Source: Przewalskia tangutica (Eukaryota > Streptophyta > Magnoliopsida > Solanales > Solanaceae). From it: DNA of 64,000 nt. A program made the position numbers and the translations under genes. Numbering within the stretch: position 1 is the stretch's first letter; each line of letters starts with the position of its first letter. The DNA is taken from assembly GCA_029844215.1 (NCBI GenBank), contig CM056736.1, forward strand, positions 25,791,501-25,855,500, given 5' to 3'. A model generated the notes under the pieces. It saw only the letters and a program-made list of their open reading frames with translations. It was not told where the DNA came from and made no database searches. Shown piece by piece: positions 1-12,000 of the stretch.

Positions 1-3000
1 TAGAAGGAAGGGGTTAGGCACCCTCTAAGATCCGCTAACTTGCGGCTATCCGTCCAAACCTAGGGTTAATTATTATTCTATGGAAAATGCATGCTTGAAA
101 GATATTTAAGTAAAAGATATAGAAAGTATTTTTGACCAACATAAAATGTGAGATTTGTTTAAATACATATAAAGTTAGTCCTAGTTGAAAACATGCATTA
201 GAGAGCCTATGAAATTATTCTGTAAAGTATATGTATTGCTTAGCATAATATAGAAGTGATAATGCAGAATCTACTATGACCAAAATGTATACTTAAGCAT
301 AGAATATGAAAAATATATATCGTGCAAAGGCTAAGAATCCTACAATTTATATATTTTTATGTGGATGCTAATAGGAATAAAAACTGATTTCTCTCAAGTT
401 AGGATTTAGTAATAAATAATGTCTTGACTACTTAAATAATTATGCAAATGGAAAATTACTGAATGGTTTAATTATAACTTAAGCAAGCTAAAATAATTAA
501 CTTAAGGGGGAAAACAAATTTCTAATGTCAAGCTACTTTCTAGTCTATGGTTCAAGGTTTAACTATTATAAGTATTCTACTAGTAGCGTAATGTTAGACA
601 AATAGTTACAATAAATAAATGGGGAAAGGGGAATCAATAATAAAGACTTGAAGGAATGACAAAGTCATTTCGCCTATGGCTTGGAATTTCTGATGCGGAG
701 AGGATGAAACACATAAATGCGGGTTTTCGTGAGTTGCGACGAGTCTCGTATTGAGACTCTTCCTTTTGCTCCAGGGCATTGCATTTCATGTAAAAAAATA
801 AGAAAATGATAAGGATTAGTAAATGCCAACCAGATAAAATAGATAAACAACCACATACTCCAACATGCTTAATGGTTGAATTATTTAAAGCTCAAGCGAA
901 ATGGCAAATCAACACTGGAGACACGGAATAAAGCCTAAAACATGATAACTTCATATATAAAGACATTAATTTCAATAACTCAGCAGCTTATTTTTCTGGG
1001 ATTTGCAGTACAGAAAATCAAGAAGAGGAAAACTTGTTTCCTGAAGCTGCTGCATGATTATGCCATTGGGTATCACATCTAGCAGGCATATTGGATATGC
1101 AATTTCATGAATTTTGACTAGACTTTAAAGGACCTAAAATGGTTAGCTTCATCATGACTAGCATTTCAAGATCGAATATATCCACTCATAAGGTCTAAGC
1201 TGGACAACCTATGCCAAACGAATGCGCATGGGGGACATGAAATATATGACACAATCTTTGGGGGCCTCAGAAAGTGAAACCAACTTAAAACAGAGGCGCA
1301 AATCCACACGACATTAAGACATATGCAACTTCACACTAGGCTTAATATAGAATAACATGTGGATCTCTTAGAACTGCACATAGATTGGATTATTCTATTA
1401 GTATACAACAGGTGCCTTGAATTAATATCGGGATCTCAAGCAATAATAATATGTTCTGGACAAACCATCTATCCTTAATGATCCTTAATCACCTACTGTT
1501 TTGAGTCATTTTAACCACATGTAAGCTTTTAAACAGATCTTAGACAATCTTTAGCCATCCAAACATGATATTTTCCAGATTATCCGATCAGTTATCATTT
1601 CGTTACTTGCTTGTAAGGTCCATTTGAGATAGATTTTAACGATACAGAAACAGTACATAGGAATACAATTAAAGGTCATGAATGTTCTTCACTTTGATCA
1701 CATAGATTCCATATATATTGTAGGTACGAATAGGCTATTCAAGGTTAATGTTTACAAGTATGTAAAAAGGCAGTTTTGTTGACGAACAAAAGGGATCATG
1801 TACTTCAATCGACATGGTGTCATCAAGGGATCCTGATTTGCTTGGCATTTTATGGTAAAGATTGGTATGAATTTGATGTCATTCTTATTATGGTAAGATT
1901 TCGGGTGTAATTTGTGTGATTTGTGGATGATTTTTTATGGTAAGTTTCGGTTATGGTACTGATTTGATTCGGTTATAGAAAAGAATGACGTGGATGGCAA
2001 AAAGGAAAGGTAATATTTGGTTACGCCGGATTCTCCGGCGAGAATCTCGACTGAGGTCTGAGGCGGCGATGGAGTGCGGGGGTAAGGGGTGCGGCGAATT
2101 TAGGTTCTTAGGCTTAAACGTTTTAGGGCTTTGTGGTTGTGGACGATGAGGTGAGTATAAAAGGGCTGGTGGGCTTAGGCGGGTTTGGGCTTTGGGTACT
2201 GGACTGGTCGAATTAAAAGGGTGGGCTGGTGGTATAATTTAATTTAGGTTTAGGTACTTTATTAATTAGTAGGATTTTAAGTGTGTTATTAAAGTTAGTG
2301 GGAAATAAAGATGGGGTTTAAATTATTTATGACATTATTAAAATGCTAAATGCGGATATAATATTTGAGGATTGCTTAATGCTTTTATAAATGCGACGCT
2401 ATTATTAAAACGCATGTGTTAGATTAAAATTAGTTTAATAGAAGTTTAAATTATAAATAATATTTATGAAATTTCTTTGAGTATTAATAAATGCGGATAT
2501 GATTTTCAAAGAGTACTTAATGCTTTTATAAATGCAACATTATTATTTAAAATCTCATTTATTGTGCATATTTATCATTATTTAAGTTAAAGTTAAATTA
2601 TCTTAATATGACTTTAGGTGTTTCATTAATTTTAACTTGAGTTTAAATTATTACAATAATAAATGCGGACGTGCTATTTAAAGTGCTTAATATTTTATAA
2701 TGCGATGTCGTTATTAAGATCTTATTTATTATGCGTATTTTGCGATGTTAAATTAAAATTAAATGGGGGTTTAAATTGCAAATAATAATTATGAAATTGC
2801 TTTGGATATTAATAAATGCGACTATACTATTTGACGCGACGTCATTGCTAAATTATTTATATATTTACGTGTTTATTATTATTGAATTTATTAAAATTAA
2901 TAGAATTATGATAGGACTTAAAATTGATAAATGCGGGCGCGAGACTCAAAATACTTAATACTCTTCGTAAAATGCGGTGTCATTATTAAACTGATTATTT

Positions 3001-3121
3001 ATGCATGTATTAACGTTTTATTGTCGCATTTTATTATTATAAAAATCGTTAAAATTATTTGGAAAATTAGTGTAATTTTATAGTTAATGACTGAACGAGA
3101 GGGTCAAAATTGGATGTCAAC
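1..3121 (-). repeat. Tat/Ogre-like Ty3/gypsy LTR, cut by window start
   Basis: Read on the minus strand, it starts at 3121 with TGTTGACATCCAATTTTGAC, nearly the same start as the LTRs at 18876 and 27303. Its far end, at the window start, matches the end of those LTRs near 21090-21150 (the 'taacttgcgg...atccg' block). The 2030-2230 stretch corresponds to the GC-rich leader of the plus-strand LTRs but is clearly diverged, so this is a sister family rather than the same one. The rest of the element or solo LTR is outside the window, so its target duplication cannot be checked. No coding sequence is seen. Confidence 0.7.
2339..3000 (-). repeat. degenerate tandem repeat inside the Ogre-like LTR
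   Basis: About five imperfect units of roughly 115-170 bp, each opening on the plus strand with a form of 'aataaatgcgg' (near 2347, 2489, 2659, 2811 and 2926) and containing 'tgcttaat...ttataaatgcgac'. The plus-strand LTRs at 18990-19260 hold a shorter counterpart built of similar 'ttattattgcatcgacat' blocks, so the array is probably ancestral to the LTR. Confidence 0.5.
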
Positions 3122-4319
3122 AGTATGCATGATGCAAATGTGGTACAATATTGGCCATGCATCTTCCCTTTTCATAACCGCCTATGTGGGCATCATATGA
3201 CATCACATCATATTGACCTCTTTGGGTTCTTTTGTAATAGTTTGTAACAGCGGCAGGTGGTGTGCGTATATAACGTCTTTCCCTCTTTCCCATTTCCCAT
3301 ACATAAATATAATGCATACATATAGTAGAGTATATAACTCCTTGGAGGTCCAGGGTATTATATGAATGCAATGCAAATGAATATGCATGAATAACAACAG
3401 AATATCCTGAATGACATAATACCCTTTATACCTCCTGTCAATATTGGGATTATCAAACCTCTTTTCCCGTATTACCTCAATAAGGACTTAGAAATATATT
3501 TAGACATGCGTTTAGCATATGAATCAATAACATGATTATTCTTAACTTCTAGGAGTATAATAAATTATGAAACATTAGCACGATTATATTTTATTACATG
3601 AAACATGATAAAAGAAATAAATAATTTGCTTTAACATACCTTCACTTACACTTTAAGGTTCCAAGCTCTTAAAAGTGGATATTTGCTGAAAATCGGATGT
3701 AGTAGTAGCAGAAGCAGAAAAATATTTGGAATCTCTATGGCCAGACGCATATAGTCTCTTTTTTATTCATTTCTCAAGGCTGTTGGTTCCCCTTTTGAAT
3801 GGAGAAAAAGAAATCATGGACATAGCAGAGAGAGCAAATGAATTGCTTGCTAAACGTTTTGCCAACAAAATGTTTTACTCATTAAGCTGCCTCCCATTTA
3901 GCCAATTGGCGGCGGGACGTCTTATTTCTTGCCACATATGTGGCTAGCGTGTCACTTTATTTAATTAAGTGGATAGCCTCCGTGTAATTTATCAATCACA
4001 TATATAATTAATTAATTTCATACATAAATAATTTTGTGATCTTAATTCACTTAAATCTTCATGACTTATAAAATCTTGTTATACTTAATGTCATAATTTG
4101 TAATATGACATTAGTCCATCACCTCTTTTGGGGATATACAATTATTATTATTAATCTCCATCGTCACACTTGTTACATCGAAAATTATTTCGGGATCGCG
4201 TTTCTTGTATACTAATTCCTTTATTAGCATATGTAAACATAACATAAATTTTCCCACAATTGGGTCTATTTACACGCGTCTAGTGATTCAAACCGTGACA
4301 AAAAATACGGGATGTTACA
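3122..4319 (-). repeat. gypsy LTR fragment (TGTAACATCCCG type)
   Basis: On the minus strand it begins at 4319 with TGTAACATCCCGTATTTTTT, the start typical of plant chromovirus (Tekay-group) LTRs. It runs to the junction with the Ogre-like LTR at 3121/3122, where its 3' end is missing, so the Ogre-like element probably inserted into it. The small ORFs here show no domain. Its exact lineage and full length cannot be decided from the window. Confidence 0.5.
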
Positions 4320-5644
4320 ATGGTAAATAGGTATGTGTAAAACCATTGAGAACCTATCGGTATGATGGTTCATCCGGTCAGTTGGGTCGACTGTTCTAAT
4401 GACCGTGTCAGATTCAAAATTATAATATATCACGACTTCAAGAAGAATATTAGCAGTCACCCAAGATTCTATATTTTCAACCTGCTCAATATTTTCTTAC
4501 ATGTGAATGTCTCATGAGAAGTCAAAATCGGAGGGGAGAATTTCATCAGTGAGGGAATGCAAATCAACTTCTTGACGTCTAGGGGAGATGTGTTCCTTCC
4601 CTGAATGAACACTTGGGGGGAACCATAATTGTTGCCAGTGGAGTGTGAAGGAGAAGATCTTTGGGAGTAATAAAAAGGTCAAGGTTGCCATCTATGCAAG
4701 ATTTTGGACTCCTATTTTTGGTATGAAAATATAACATTTGGGAATGAAAAGTCATTCCTCATTATTGCAACACTTCACGTCGATCAGAGCAAGTGGACAA
4801 TTGTCGTTTCAGAAGTATAAAAAAGATATGACGTTTGACGTTTTGCAATCATTACATTTCAAATTTTCCACTGAAGTGTAGATCTTGGTTAGTCCGGTGT
4901 TTAATTCCACTTACCGGGCGCATGAAGGATCCAATCGAAAAATGCAGGGTCTATCAGTTTATGGTAAAATTCATATAATATAACAGGGAGTATCAAGTTA
5001 TGATACATGACAGATAGTGATGAATCATATCCGCATTAGCCTATGACGCTACCGGTAAAACAAAAGCATGATCGGAAACCTCCTATAAACGCATTGTACT
5101 GGATATTCGAAAGGTCATGTGTACCGTTTGGATTATAACGAGCGGTCGTTACTGGACAATCACACATATTCTAACGGAGAATTAATGACATTTATAGAGA
5201 CACTAATTGTTCAATTATTATAACATTCATTGTATTATATTAATAAATACATATTTCATGGGGTGTGTACCCATGAACTCATGTATAAATGGGACACAAT
5301 GTTTCATAGTAAATCATCATCTACAAGATAATACAATTTACTCTTTAATATTTCTCTCGATTCTTATACTTTCATACTAGTCTCAGAGGCTTTGTCAAGA
5401 AATAAGCACAAGGTCCAGACTAATTATTTCTTTACTTTACTTAATATTATTTACTATTTAAATATTTTATCATCAGTCATTTGAAATTCACGTATACAAA
5501 TTCAACTGTATCATTTTACATGTAAACAATATTGATCCAGCAGATATGGCTAAGATCAATTTAAATGGTGCAAGTAGTGCCTCTCCACTACAACGCAAAG
5601 ATAAAGGAATTATGGAAGAAGATCATCCGCACACGAAGCAAAAA
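4320..5644. other. unassigned intergenic or decayed element sequence
   Basis: AT-rich sequence in which I recognise no domain. A TATA-like 'gtataaatggga' lies near 5283. A small plus-strand ORF ends at 5647; its last ATG, at 5546, opens 34 codons beginning MAKINLNGAS. It has no match I know. The stretch may be the upstream part of the retroelement or pararetrovirus whose leader seems to follow. Confidence 0.3.
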
Positions 5645-5927
5645 TAAAGTCATCCAAATATAGTCATAAAATTTCCAATTTTTCATTCCATGCAAACACT
5701 ATTTAAGGATCTCTTTACCATCATCCATGTCCACCAAAAACCTTTACCAAAATTCAAGGCCATGCAAGTTACTATTCTTTTGTTCTCTAGTTCATCATCA
5801 TTATTGTCACTTAAACGTCTTTACATTATAAGACTTTTGTTTATTGTATTTATTTTATTGTTTTAGGTATGACACTTGTACTATGTGTCGTAAATAAGTT
5901 TTGTACATGTACTAGTTTTTCATCTCC

Positions 5928-5935
5928 TATAAATA
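5928..5935 (+). promoter_or_regulatory. TATA box of the leader-like sequence
   Basis: TATAAATA in the context 'ctcctataaataggagc', followed by a CTCTCTCT tract near 5980 and AATAAA at 6007-6012. Confidence 0.55.
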
Positions 5936-6273
5936 GGAGCTTTGTAAGCAGTTGAAAGACATCCAATTTTCAATCTAGCTCTCTCTCTTGTAAAAATACT
6001 TTGTGCAATAAAAGATGTCTTCTTCTAGCTTAATCTCTTATAATTTTTCATTCAAATGGTGGAGACATGATATGTAGCTGTATTGCATTTGAGTACAAAA
6101 TACTTTAGTAGTAGTGTTGCGTTGTAAGTGCAAAATTATTTTGGTAATTGTATTGTGTTGTTAGTGCAAGGGGTTTTCGAGTTTCACGGTCGACGACAAT
6201 TTGTGGCAAGGGACGTCTTTTTGAGCCTCCAGCACCCTCTTGTAGGAATACGTTTGTATGAAGCAATTCGATG

Positions 6274-6278
6274 TCTAT
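6274..6278. other. target site duplication, Athila-like element A, left
   Basis: TCTAT directly before the 5' LTR, repeated exactly at 13251-13255 after the 3' LTR. Confidence 0.92.
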
Positions 6279-7528
6279 TGATCGGTGTATTTTATATACA
6301 CCTTTTGAGTCGTTTTTAGTTAGTCTTTTGCCTCTTTTTGTATAAATATGTGTCGTGTTAGGATATATTTTCTTTCTTTTGAGTCACAGTGGTTTAAAGT
6401 GGCACATTGGTGAAAAGGAGCGAAAAGAAGGCAGAAACAGAGGTTCCAGAGCTCAAAAAGCTGAAAAGTTGGCAACCCGGGCGAGAAACAGGGCGGCGCC
6501 GTGGCGCCAGACCATCAGCAGCAGCGGGGCCACGGCGCCCAAGAAGCAGAGCCAGTCGCAGAAGTTTCGGCGCCACGGCGCCGGTTGCAGGGCCGTGGCG
6601 CCGACGCGGGAAATCTGCCAGATCCGAATAGGATTGGGCCAAGGCCAAAGAGGAAAAGGTTTTGCACGTTTTTGGGGATATAAAAGGACCTTTTAGGTCA
6701 GATTTGAGGGGTTCCACACCTTACCATTCATCACAACATTAGATCAAGATTTGAGACTTATTTTTGAGTAATTTCTTGTTCTTTACTTTATTTCTTTCTA
6801 GTATATGTTGGATACTATTTTAGTTTTTGGAATGTCTATGGCTAGGAACTAACTTAATTTAGGGCTTTCCATGTCGAATCGCTTGAACCTCATTTTATGA
6901 ATTAATGCAAGATTTTGGTTTCTTCTTATTGTTGTTGATATTTATTCAATAATTGTTTTGATTGCTTGGTAATTAATTGATCACTAATTATCATCACTTA
7001 TATGATTTCTAATCGAAATACGAAAGGGGAGATTGTGAATATGCTATAGTTGAATAAACATAGGTTTAAATCGTGGACGAAAGTACCCCGATACTTGTGT
7101 AGCTTAATAGGTCATTGCTCTTAATCCTCCTTTGTAGTCAATCTTGTCATCGAAAGATAGAAGGGTTCTACATTGGGGCTGAGTGTTTATATTACCTTAA
7201 CATGAGTATAAAACGACTTAGTTAACCTGCTATCTCAACATAGAAGAAGAACCTTAATTGTTGCATTAACGATTAAAAGCGAGCAGATAGTTGAGGAGAT
7301 TTGGAAGCCCTATTTCCACCATATCTGAAGTAAAGTAAAGTAATTTAGTTAGCGTCTATAAACATAGATATAAACAAACCATCAACTCATCGATCACCAA
7401 ATAGATACCATAGAATAGCAGTTGGTAATTGAGAACTAATCCCTGAGGACGATAACTCGGTCTTCTAGACTATATTACTTGTAACGATACGTGCACTTGC
7501 GTTTAACGTGCGTATAAATCGCACATCA
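6279..7528 (+). repeat. 5' LTR of Athila-like element A
   Basis: Starts TGATCGGTGTATTTTATATA and ends CGCACATCA. It is 1250 bp, identical in length to the 3' LTR. It carries two TATA-like boxes (6341 and 6679) and a GC-rich block (6490-6610) with several GGCGCC palindromes. Three overlapping ORFs across that block are by-products of its GC content, with no domain. Confidence 0.92.
6679..6685 (+). promoter_or_regulatory. TATA box in the 5' LTR of element A
   Basis: TATAAAA in 'ggggatataaaaggacc', the stronger of two candidates; the other is TATAAATA at 6341-6348. Both recur in the 3' LTR (12401-12407 and 12063-12070). Confidence 0.5.
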
Positions 7529-7534
7529 AGTTTT

Positions 7535-7552
7535 TGGCTCCGTTGTCGGGGA
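7535..7552 (+). other. primer binding site, Athila type
   Basis: TGGCTCCGTTGTCGGGGA lies 6 bp after the 5' LTR. The related Athila site TGGCGCCGTTGCCGGGGA is generally assigned to tRNA-Asp; two bases differ here. Confidence 0.8.
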
Positions 7553-7681
7553 TTGGCGTAGTTCAATATCAGATTATCTATTCTAAATTTCTAATTTGGT
7601 TTTTATTTTTCTTTATTTTATTTGTGGAACCGTGCGCCGTGATTTGTTTGTTGTTTGTGATTAGTCTCAGGAACTTAGTTT

Positions 7682-9611
7682 ATGCGAAGTAGGAGAGGAG
7701 CTGACATTCATATCCCTCTGAATCCTGAGATTGAGAAATTGTGCATACAGAACAGGAAAGAGAAAATAGCAGATGATTCCTTAGCAATGAGAGATCAGCG
7801 AAACAATAGTTTGGGGAATGATGAGTTACCACCGGTTTTAAGACAAGTCCCTGCAGAAAGGAGCTTGGGGGACTATGTGATGCCAACCATTACAGGGGTA
7901 CATACTTGCATAAGGCTTCCAGCTGTTGAAGCCAACAATTTTGAAATCAAACCAGCCATATTGAACATGGTTCAAAGTTCAGTTCAGTTTGGGGGATTAC
8001 CGTCTAAAGATCCTTACTTGCATCTAGCAAATTTTCTGGAGCTGTGTGCAACCTTCAAATATAATGGCGTTACTGATGATACCATTCAGTTGAGACTCTT
8101 CTCATTCTCACTCAGGGATAGATCAAAGTGCTGACTGAACTCATTACAGGCGAACTCCATCACTATATGGCAAGACTTAGCCCAGAAGTTTCTTGCCAAG
8201 TTCTTTCCTCCAGCTAAGGCATCAAAGCTCAAAGGTGAGTTGAATAATTTCTATCAGTTGGAGAGAGAGCCATTATATGATGCATGGGAAAGGTTCAAAG
8301 ACTTACAGAGAAAGTGCCCACATCATGGGATCGAGAAGTGGATGCTAGTCCACATATTTTACAATGGGCTGTGTGGTACAATTCATACCATCATTGATGC
8401 TGCAGCAGGAGGTACGTTCATGAAAAAGAGTGCCAATGAGACACATGATTTGCTAGAGGATATGGCCACAAACAACCATCAGGGGGCAGATGAGAGAGCA
8501 GTGAACAGTAGGAAGATGGCTGAGATTCATGAGCTAGACGATATCACTGCATTGACTGCGTAGGTAGCCACTTTGATAAAGCAGATGCAGCAGAGTACCA
8601 TGGCAGTTAAAGCAGTGCAGACACCAGTGGGTTGTGAGATATGTGGGGGCCCCCACACTTTTGATAGATGTACAACAGTGGACCCGAATAATGTGCCCAT
8701 GGAGCAGGTCCAAGTAGTGGAGAATTTTCAGAGGCCCTACAACAATGCATACTCCAATACTTATAATCAGGGGTGGGGAAATCACCCCAACTTTTCATGG
8801 AAAAATGATCAAGGCGGCAATCTCGATTTGAGCGATATCAGCGAGCACTCCACAACAATCCTTGAATCCAACATTTTCTTCCCAGCAGTTCAGCCCACCA
8901 GCTCCCCAAGAGAAGTCAAATGAAATAAGAGAAATAAGAGCAACACTGATGACATTGGATAAACACCACGCTCAATCCACTGAGTCACAGACACAACTGA
9001 TCAATTTCCAGGCCCAATTTATAACAGAGACTAGGTCAGCCATTAGTAACTTGGAGTCCTCAGTTTCATCTTTGGTGTCCTCGCTTTCACAAATGACCAA
9101 CTTCCAGACTCAATTCATGGCGGAAACCAGGTCATCCATTAGTCACTTGGACACTCAATTGGTGCAGTTGGCAGAGAAAGAGACTGACAGACCTCAGGGG
9201 AATCTTCCCCCTAATAATGTGGTGAACCAAAGAGAACAGTGTCAGGCAATTAGCTTGAGGAGTGGGAAGCAGTTAGAACAGGTGGCACCCAAACCAGTGG
9301 GTCAGAAAGAGAGTGAGTTAGAGAAAGCAGTTGAAGCAGAGAAAGAGGGGATTACTGAGGACCACCCTGCTGTAGAAAAAGCTCCACCGGAAGTCATGAG
9401 GGAATATGTAGACAGAATTCCTTACCCTCAAAGACTGCAGAAGGAGTCCTTGGACAAGGATTTTTCCAAGTTTTTAGAGGTCTTCAAAAAGCTTCATATC
9501 AATCTCCCGTTCATTGAAGCTTTGGAGCAAATGCCAGCTTATGTGAAATTCATGAAAGACATTCTGTTTAAGAAGAGGAAGCTGGTAGACTATGAGACAA
9601 TAGCGATGTGA
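7682..9611 (+). pseudogene. Athila-like gag, broken
   Basis: Encodes the capsid/nucleocapsid part of an Athila-type polyprotein. The first ORF (7682-8134) carries the conserved gag core around 'VEANNFEIKPAILNMVQ' and 'LANFLELCATFKYNGVTDD', then stops early at 8132 after 'RDRSKC' where the family normally reads on. The continuation is visible from about 8150 (a 'FFPPAKASKLKGELNNFYQ' type segment) and in the 8240-8923 frame, which has an in-frame TAG at 8561. A CEICGGPHTFDRC knuckle-like motif follows near 8633-8671. Another shift near 8862-8920 leads into 8862-9611, a glutamine- and serine-rich coiled region ending 'YPQRLQKES...IEALEQMPAY'. At least two frameshifts and two stops make it non-functional. 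Confidence 0.88.
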
Positions 9612-9621
9612 GAGGAGTGCG

Positions 9622-10278
9622 ATGCTATCTTGCGGAAAGAATCGCCCTAAGTTGAAAGATCCAGGGAATTTCACTTTACCTTGCACCATAGGGAAGATGA
9701 CCTGCAAGCAAACCTTGTGTGATTTGGGGTCAAGTGTCAACCCAATGCCCCTTTTGGTGTTTAAAAGGCTTGGTCTAGGGGAAGCAAGGTCAACAACAGT
9801 CCACCTGCAGCTAGCTGATCGCTCTATTGTACATCCTAGAGGAATAATTGAAGATGTGTTGGTAAAAGTGGGTAAATTCCTCTTATCGGCCGACTTCCTC
9901 ATTCTTGATATGGAAAAAGATGAAAATATGACCATGATCCTTGGGAGACCATTCCTAGCCACAGGGAGAGCCCTCATTGATGTTGAAAAGAGGGAGTTAA
10001 AACTCAGAGGCCAAGGTGAGGAAATGGTGTTCAAAGTTTTCAAGCAGCCCATTGAACCTCAAGTTGATGCTAGATGTTTTGCTATTGGAGTAGTTGACAA
10101 GGTTGAGCCTGAGAAAAGCCTCACAAGTACTGATGCTCGTGGGGTACCATCAAAGAAGCATGAAAAACCTCATGGTAAGACTGCTGAACTAGCTCTTGAT
10201 GAAAAAGAATTGCACTCCTCTGAAATTGGACTTGGGAAAAAGAAGAAGAAGAGGAGAAATAAAATTGTGCTAAAATGA
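9622..10278 (+). pseudogene. Athila-like aspartic protease, end of the coding region
   Basis: A retropepsin-like domain of the gag-pol polyprotein, which would cleave the precursor in the virus-like particle. The segment 'KLKDPGNFTLPCTIG' leads to the active-site region CDLGSSVNPMP, the form usual in Athila-type elements (DLG in place of DTG). 'LQLADRSIVHPRGIIEDVLVKV' and the flap and C-terminal element 'MTMILGRPFLATG' follow. The frame is separated from gag by a TGA at 9609 and a frameshift. After the protease a lysine/arginine-rich tail ends in a stop at 10276-10278, and no reverse transcriptase follows. Confidence 0.85.
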
Positions 10279-10356
10279 ATATGCGGATGGGATACTCTAC
10301 CCCCTTGATTTAGTAAGTAACCTGCGTCCGGCTAAAAGACGTTAAAGACAACGCTA

Positions 10357-10374
10357 CTTGGGAGGCAACCCAAG
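10357..10374 (+). other. conserved hairpin in the Athila-like 3' region
   Basis: CTTGGG-aggcaa-CCCAAG, a perfect 6-bp stem with a 6-nt loop. It is preceded by 'gacaacgcta' and is present in reverse in element B at 41606-41623. Confidence 0.7.
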
Positions 10375-10501
10375 TGTTTTTAAATTTATGCAATTTAGTT
10401 TTAGTTAGAACAGTCTCACGGAAGGTATTGTTTACATTTTGTGATGACAGGTACAGGGCTAAAAGTGGAGGACAAAAAATGCGAGAAAGGAAGGAAATCG
10501 G

Positions 10502-10730
10502 CTCGGCGCCACGGCGCCCAGAAGAGCGCCATGGCGCCGAAAAGTCCAGAAGGTCTCTGAAGTTTGGGCGCCACGGCGCCAAATCAGAGCGCCACGGCGC
10601 CGGAAGTTCAGAAAGTTGCGGAAGATTGGGCGCCATGATGCCAAATCATAGCGCCACGACGCTAAGAGTTCAGAGAGTCGCGGATGTTTGGGCGCCACGG
10701 CGCCGGTCTCAGGGCTGTGACGCCGCGACG
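10502..10730 (+). repeat. tandem repeat with GGCGCC palindromes
   Basis: About 3.5 units of 61-66 bp. Each starts near 'gggcgccacggcgcc' (10503, 10569, 10630 and 10691) and holds a second palindromic block after a short spacer. The last unit runs into a stretch matching the GC-rich block of the LTR ('cggttgcagggccgtggcgcc' region), so part of the array is LTR-derived or shares its origin. Confidence 0.7.
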
Positions 10731-11985
10731 GGAAATCTGAAAATAAAGAGCCCTAGAAACAATTTCCCTCTTCCATTCTGACGGGATTTCTGACGTTATC
10801 TGTCATGCATTATCCGCCGCCACCGCCACCATTTTAAACCACAAGTCTGTAAGTTGTCCCTATTTTTAGTCTTCACACATTGAGGACAATGTGTGATTTA
10901 AGTTTGGGGGGTGTCTTATTGTTTTTGAGTCTTTCTGATTTGTTTTGTGTGTTTTGAGTATTTTTGAGTCATAATTTTTTTTTATGATCATGCATGCTGT
11001 AGTTATTTGAAACGCCTAGTGAAGTAAAGTGGAATAATGTAATGGAATTAGAAGCAGAAAATCTGAACGCTTAAGTTAGATATGCCAAGAATTCATGAAA
11101 TCAAATTATTTGGGGGTATATGTGATTGATTTATGCATTGTTAAAAAATAAAGCTTATGTGTCTGCTTGCTTGTTATTTGAGGCGAAATAGTTAAGATAT
11201 ATATGTTAGGGAGATGACTCAAGCATTTCTTTGTAGCCCTTCTTACCATTCATTGCCTATCCCTGACAACAATAAAATGTATCCCTAGTCAGCCCCTTTG
11301 AGCCAAAAATAAAATCTTTCTTTGACACCCTCTAATTCCATACTTGTGCCATAAGTGAAAAAAATTGAGATGCTTGGAATACAAAGTGTTGAAAAAAGAG
11401 ACAAAAGAGAGTGAACAATTTTGATGCACCCCAATGAAATGTAATAATAAATAGGCAAAAGCCTAAGTTTGGGGGTGCTTACTATTCATCAGACACCTCA
11501 TTCTCTCAAAACAAAAGAGGGGAAAGATAGGTATGAGGTTAAAAATAAAATCAAAAGAAAAGGGAAGAATCGAAAGCAAAAGAGCTTATGGTATGTAAGA
11601 TTGATCCTAAAAGCCTATTTTTACCTACCCCTGCCTAAGCCTACATTACAACCCTGAAAAGCCCTGAAGATCTCTAATATGTGTATCCATGATTAGTGGA
11701 GAATAGCAAGTGAACATACCATATGATTTTGAAATTGACATGCATAGTTAGGTATTTTTGCTTCCATTGAGCATGATTAAATTGAATTTGTGAAATATCT
11801 GACTTGAGTGTTTAGAATGCTAAAAATCCATGCTATATGTTCTTGCATATTATTATACTAACTTTCATGCTTTTCTAAGTAACAATGATGCAACAAATTG
11901 ATCAATGTCTTTGAGTCATATTATTTTCTTTTCTTTCGTGTCTTTGTTTCTATTTTTGATCTTTACTCGAGGGCGAGCAAATGTT

Positions 11986-12000
11986 AAGTTTGGGGGTGTT
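11986..12000 (+). other. polypurine tract of element A
   Basis: AAGTTTGGGGGTGTT ends exactly at the 3' LTR start; this form is usual for Athila-type elements. Confidence 0.7.

Larger units (their letters stand above)
5645..6278 (+). other. retroelement or pararetrovirus-like promoter and leader, left part
   Basis: A clear TATA box (5928-5935) is followed by a CTCTCTCT tract and an AATAAA signal about 75 bp downstream. After removal of the Athila-like insertion (6279-13250 plus one TCTAT), the sequence continues at 13256 to an initiator-Met-type primer site at 13341. A TATA box, an early AATAAA and a distant tRNA-Met site are the layout of a caulimovirid pregenomic RNA leader. A Ty1/copia LTR could look similar, but I see no TG/CA LTR ends. 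The assignment is inference. Confidence 0.35.
10279..12000 (+). other. 3' untranslated region of Athila-like element A
   Basis: 1.7 kb between the protease stop and the 3' LTR. It contains a conserved hairpin (10357-10374), a GC-palindrome tandem repeat (10502-10730) and three copies of the 'aagtttggggg' purine/GT motif (near 10899, 11465 and 11986), the last serving as polypurine tract. The ORFs at 10374-10781 and 11469-11657 show no domain. A related region is found reversed in element B at 40194-41660. Confidence 0.75.

Noticed and set aside
6355..6717. Four overlapping ORFs (up to 113 codons) in the Athila-like LTR, repeated at 12077-12418
   Set aside because: They follow the GC-rich palindromic block, occur on both strands and are copied with the LTR; arginine/alanine-rich without domain.
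10310..10781. ORFs of up to 135 codons in the 3' region of element A
   Set aside because: By-products of the GGCGCC tandem repeat; basic and low in complexity.
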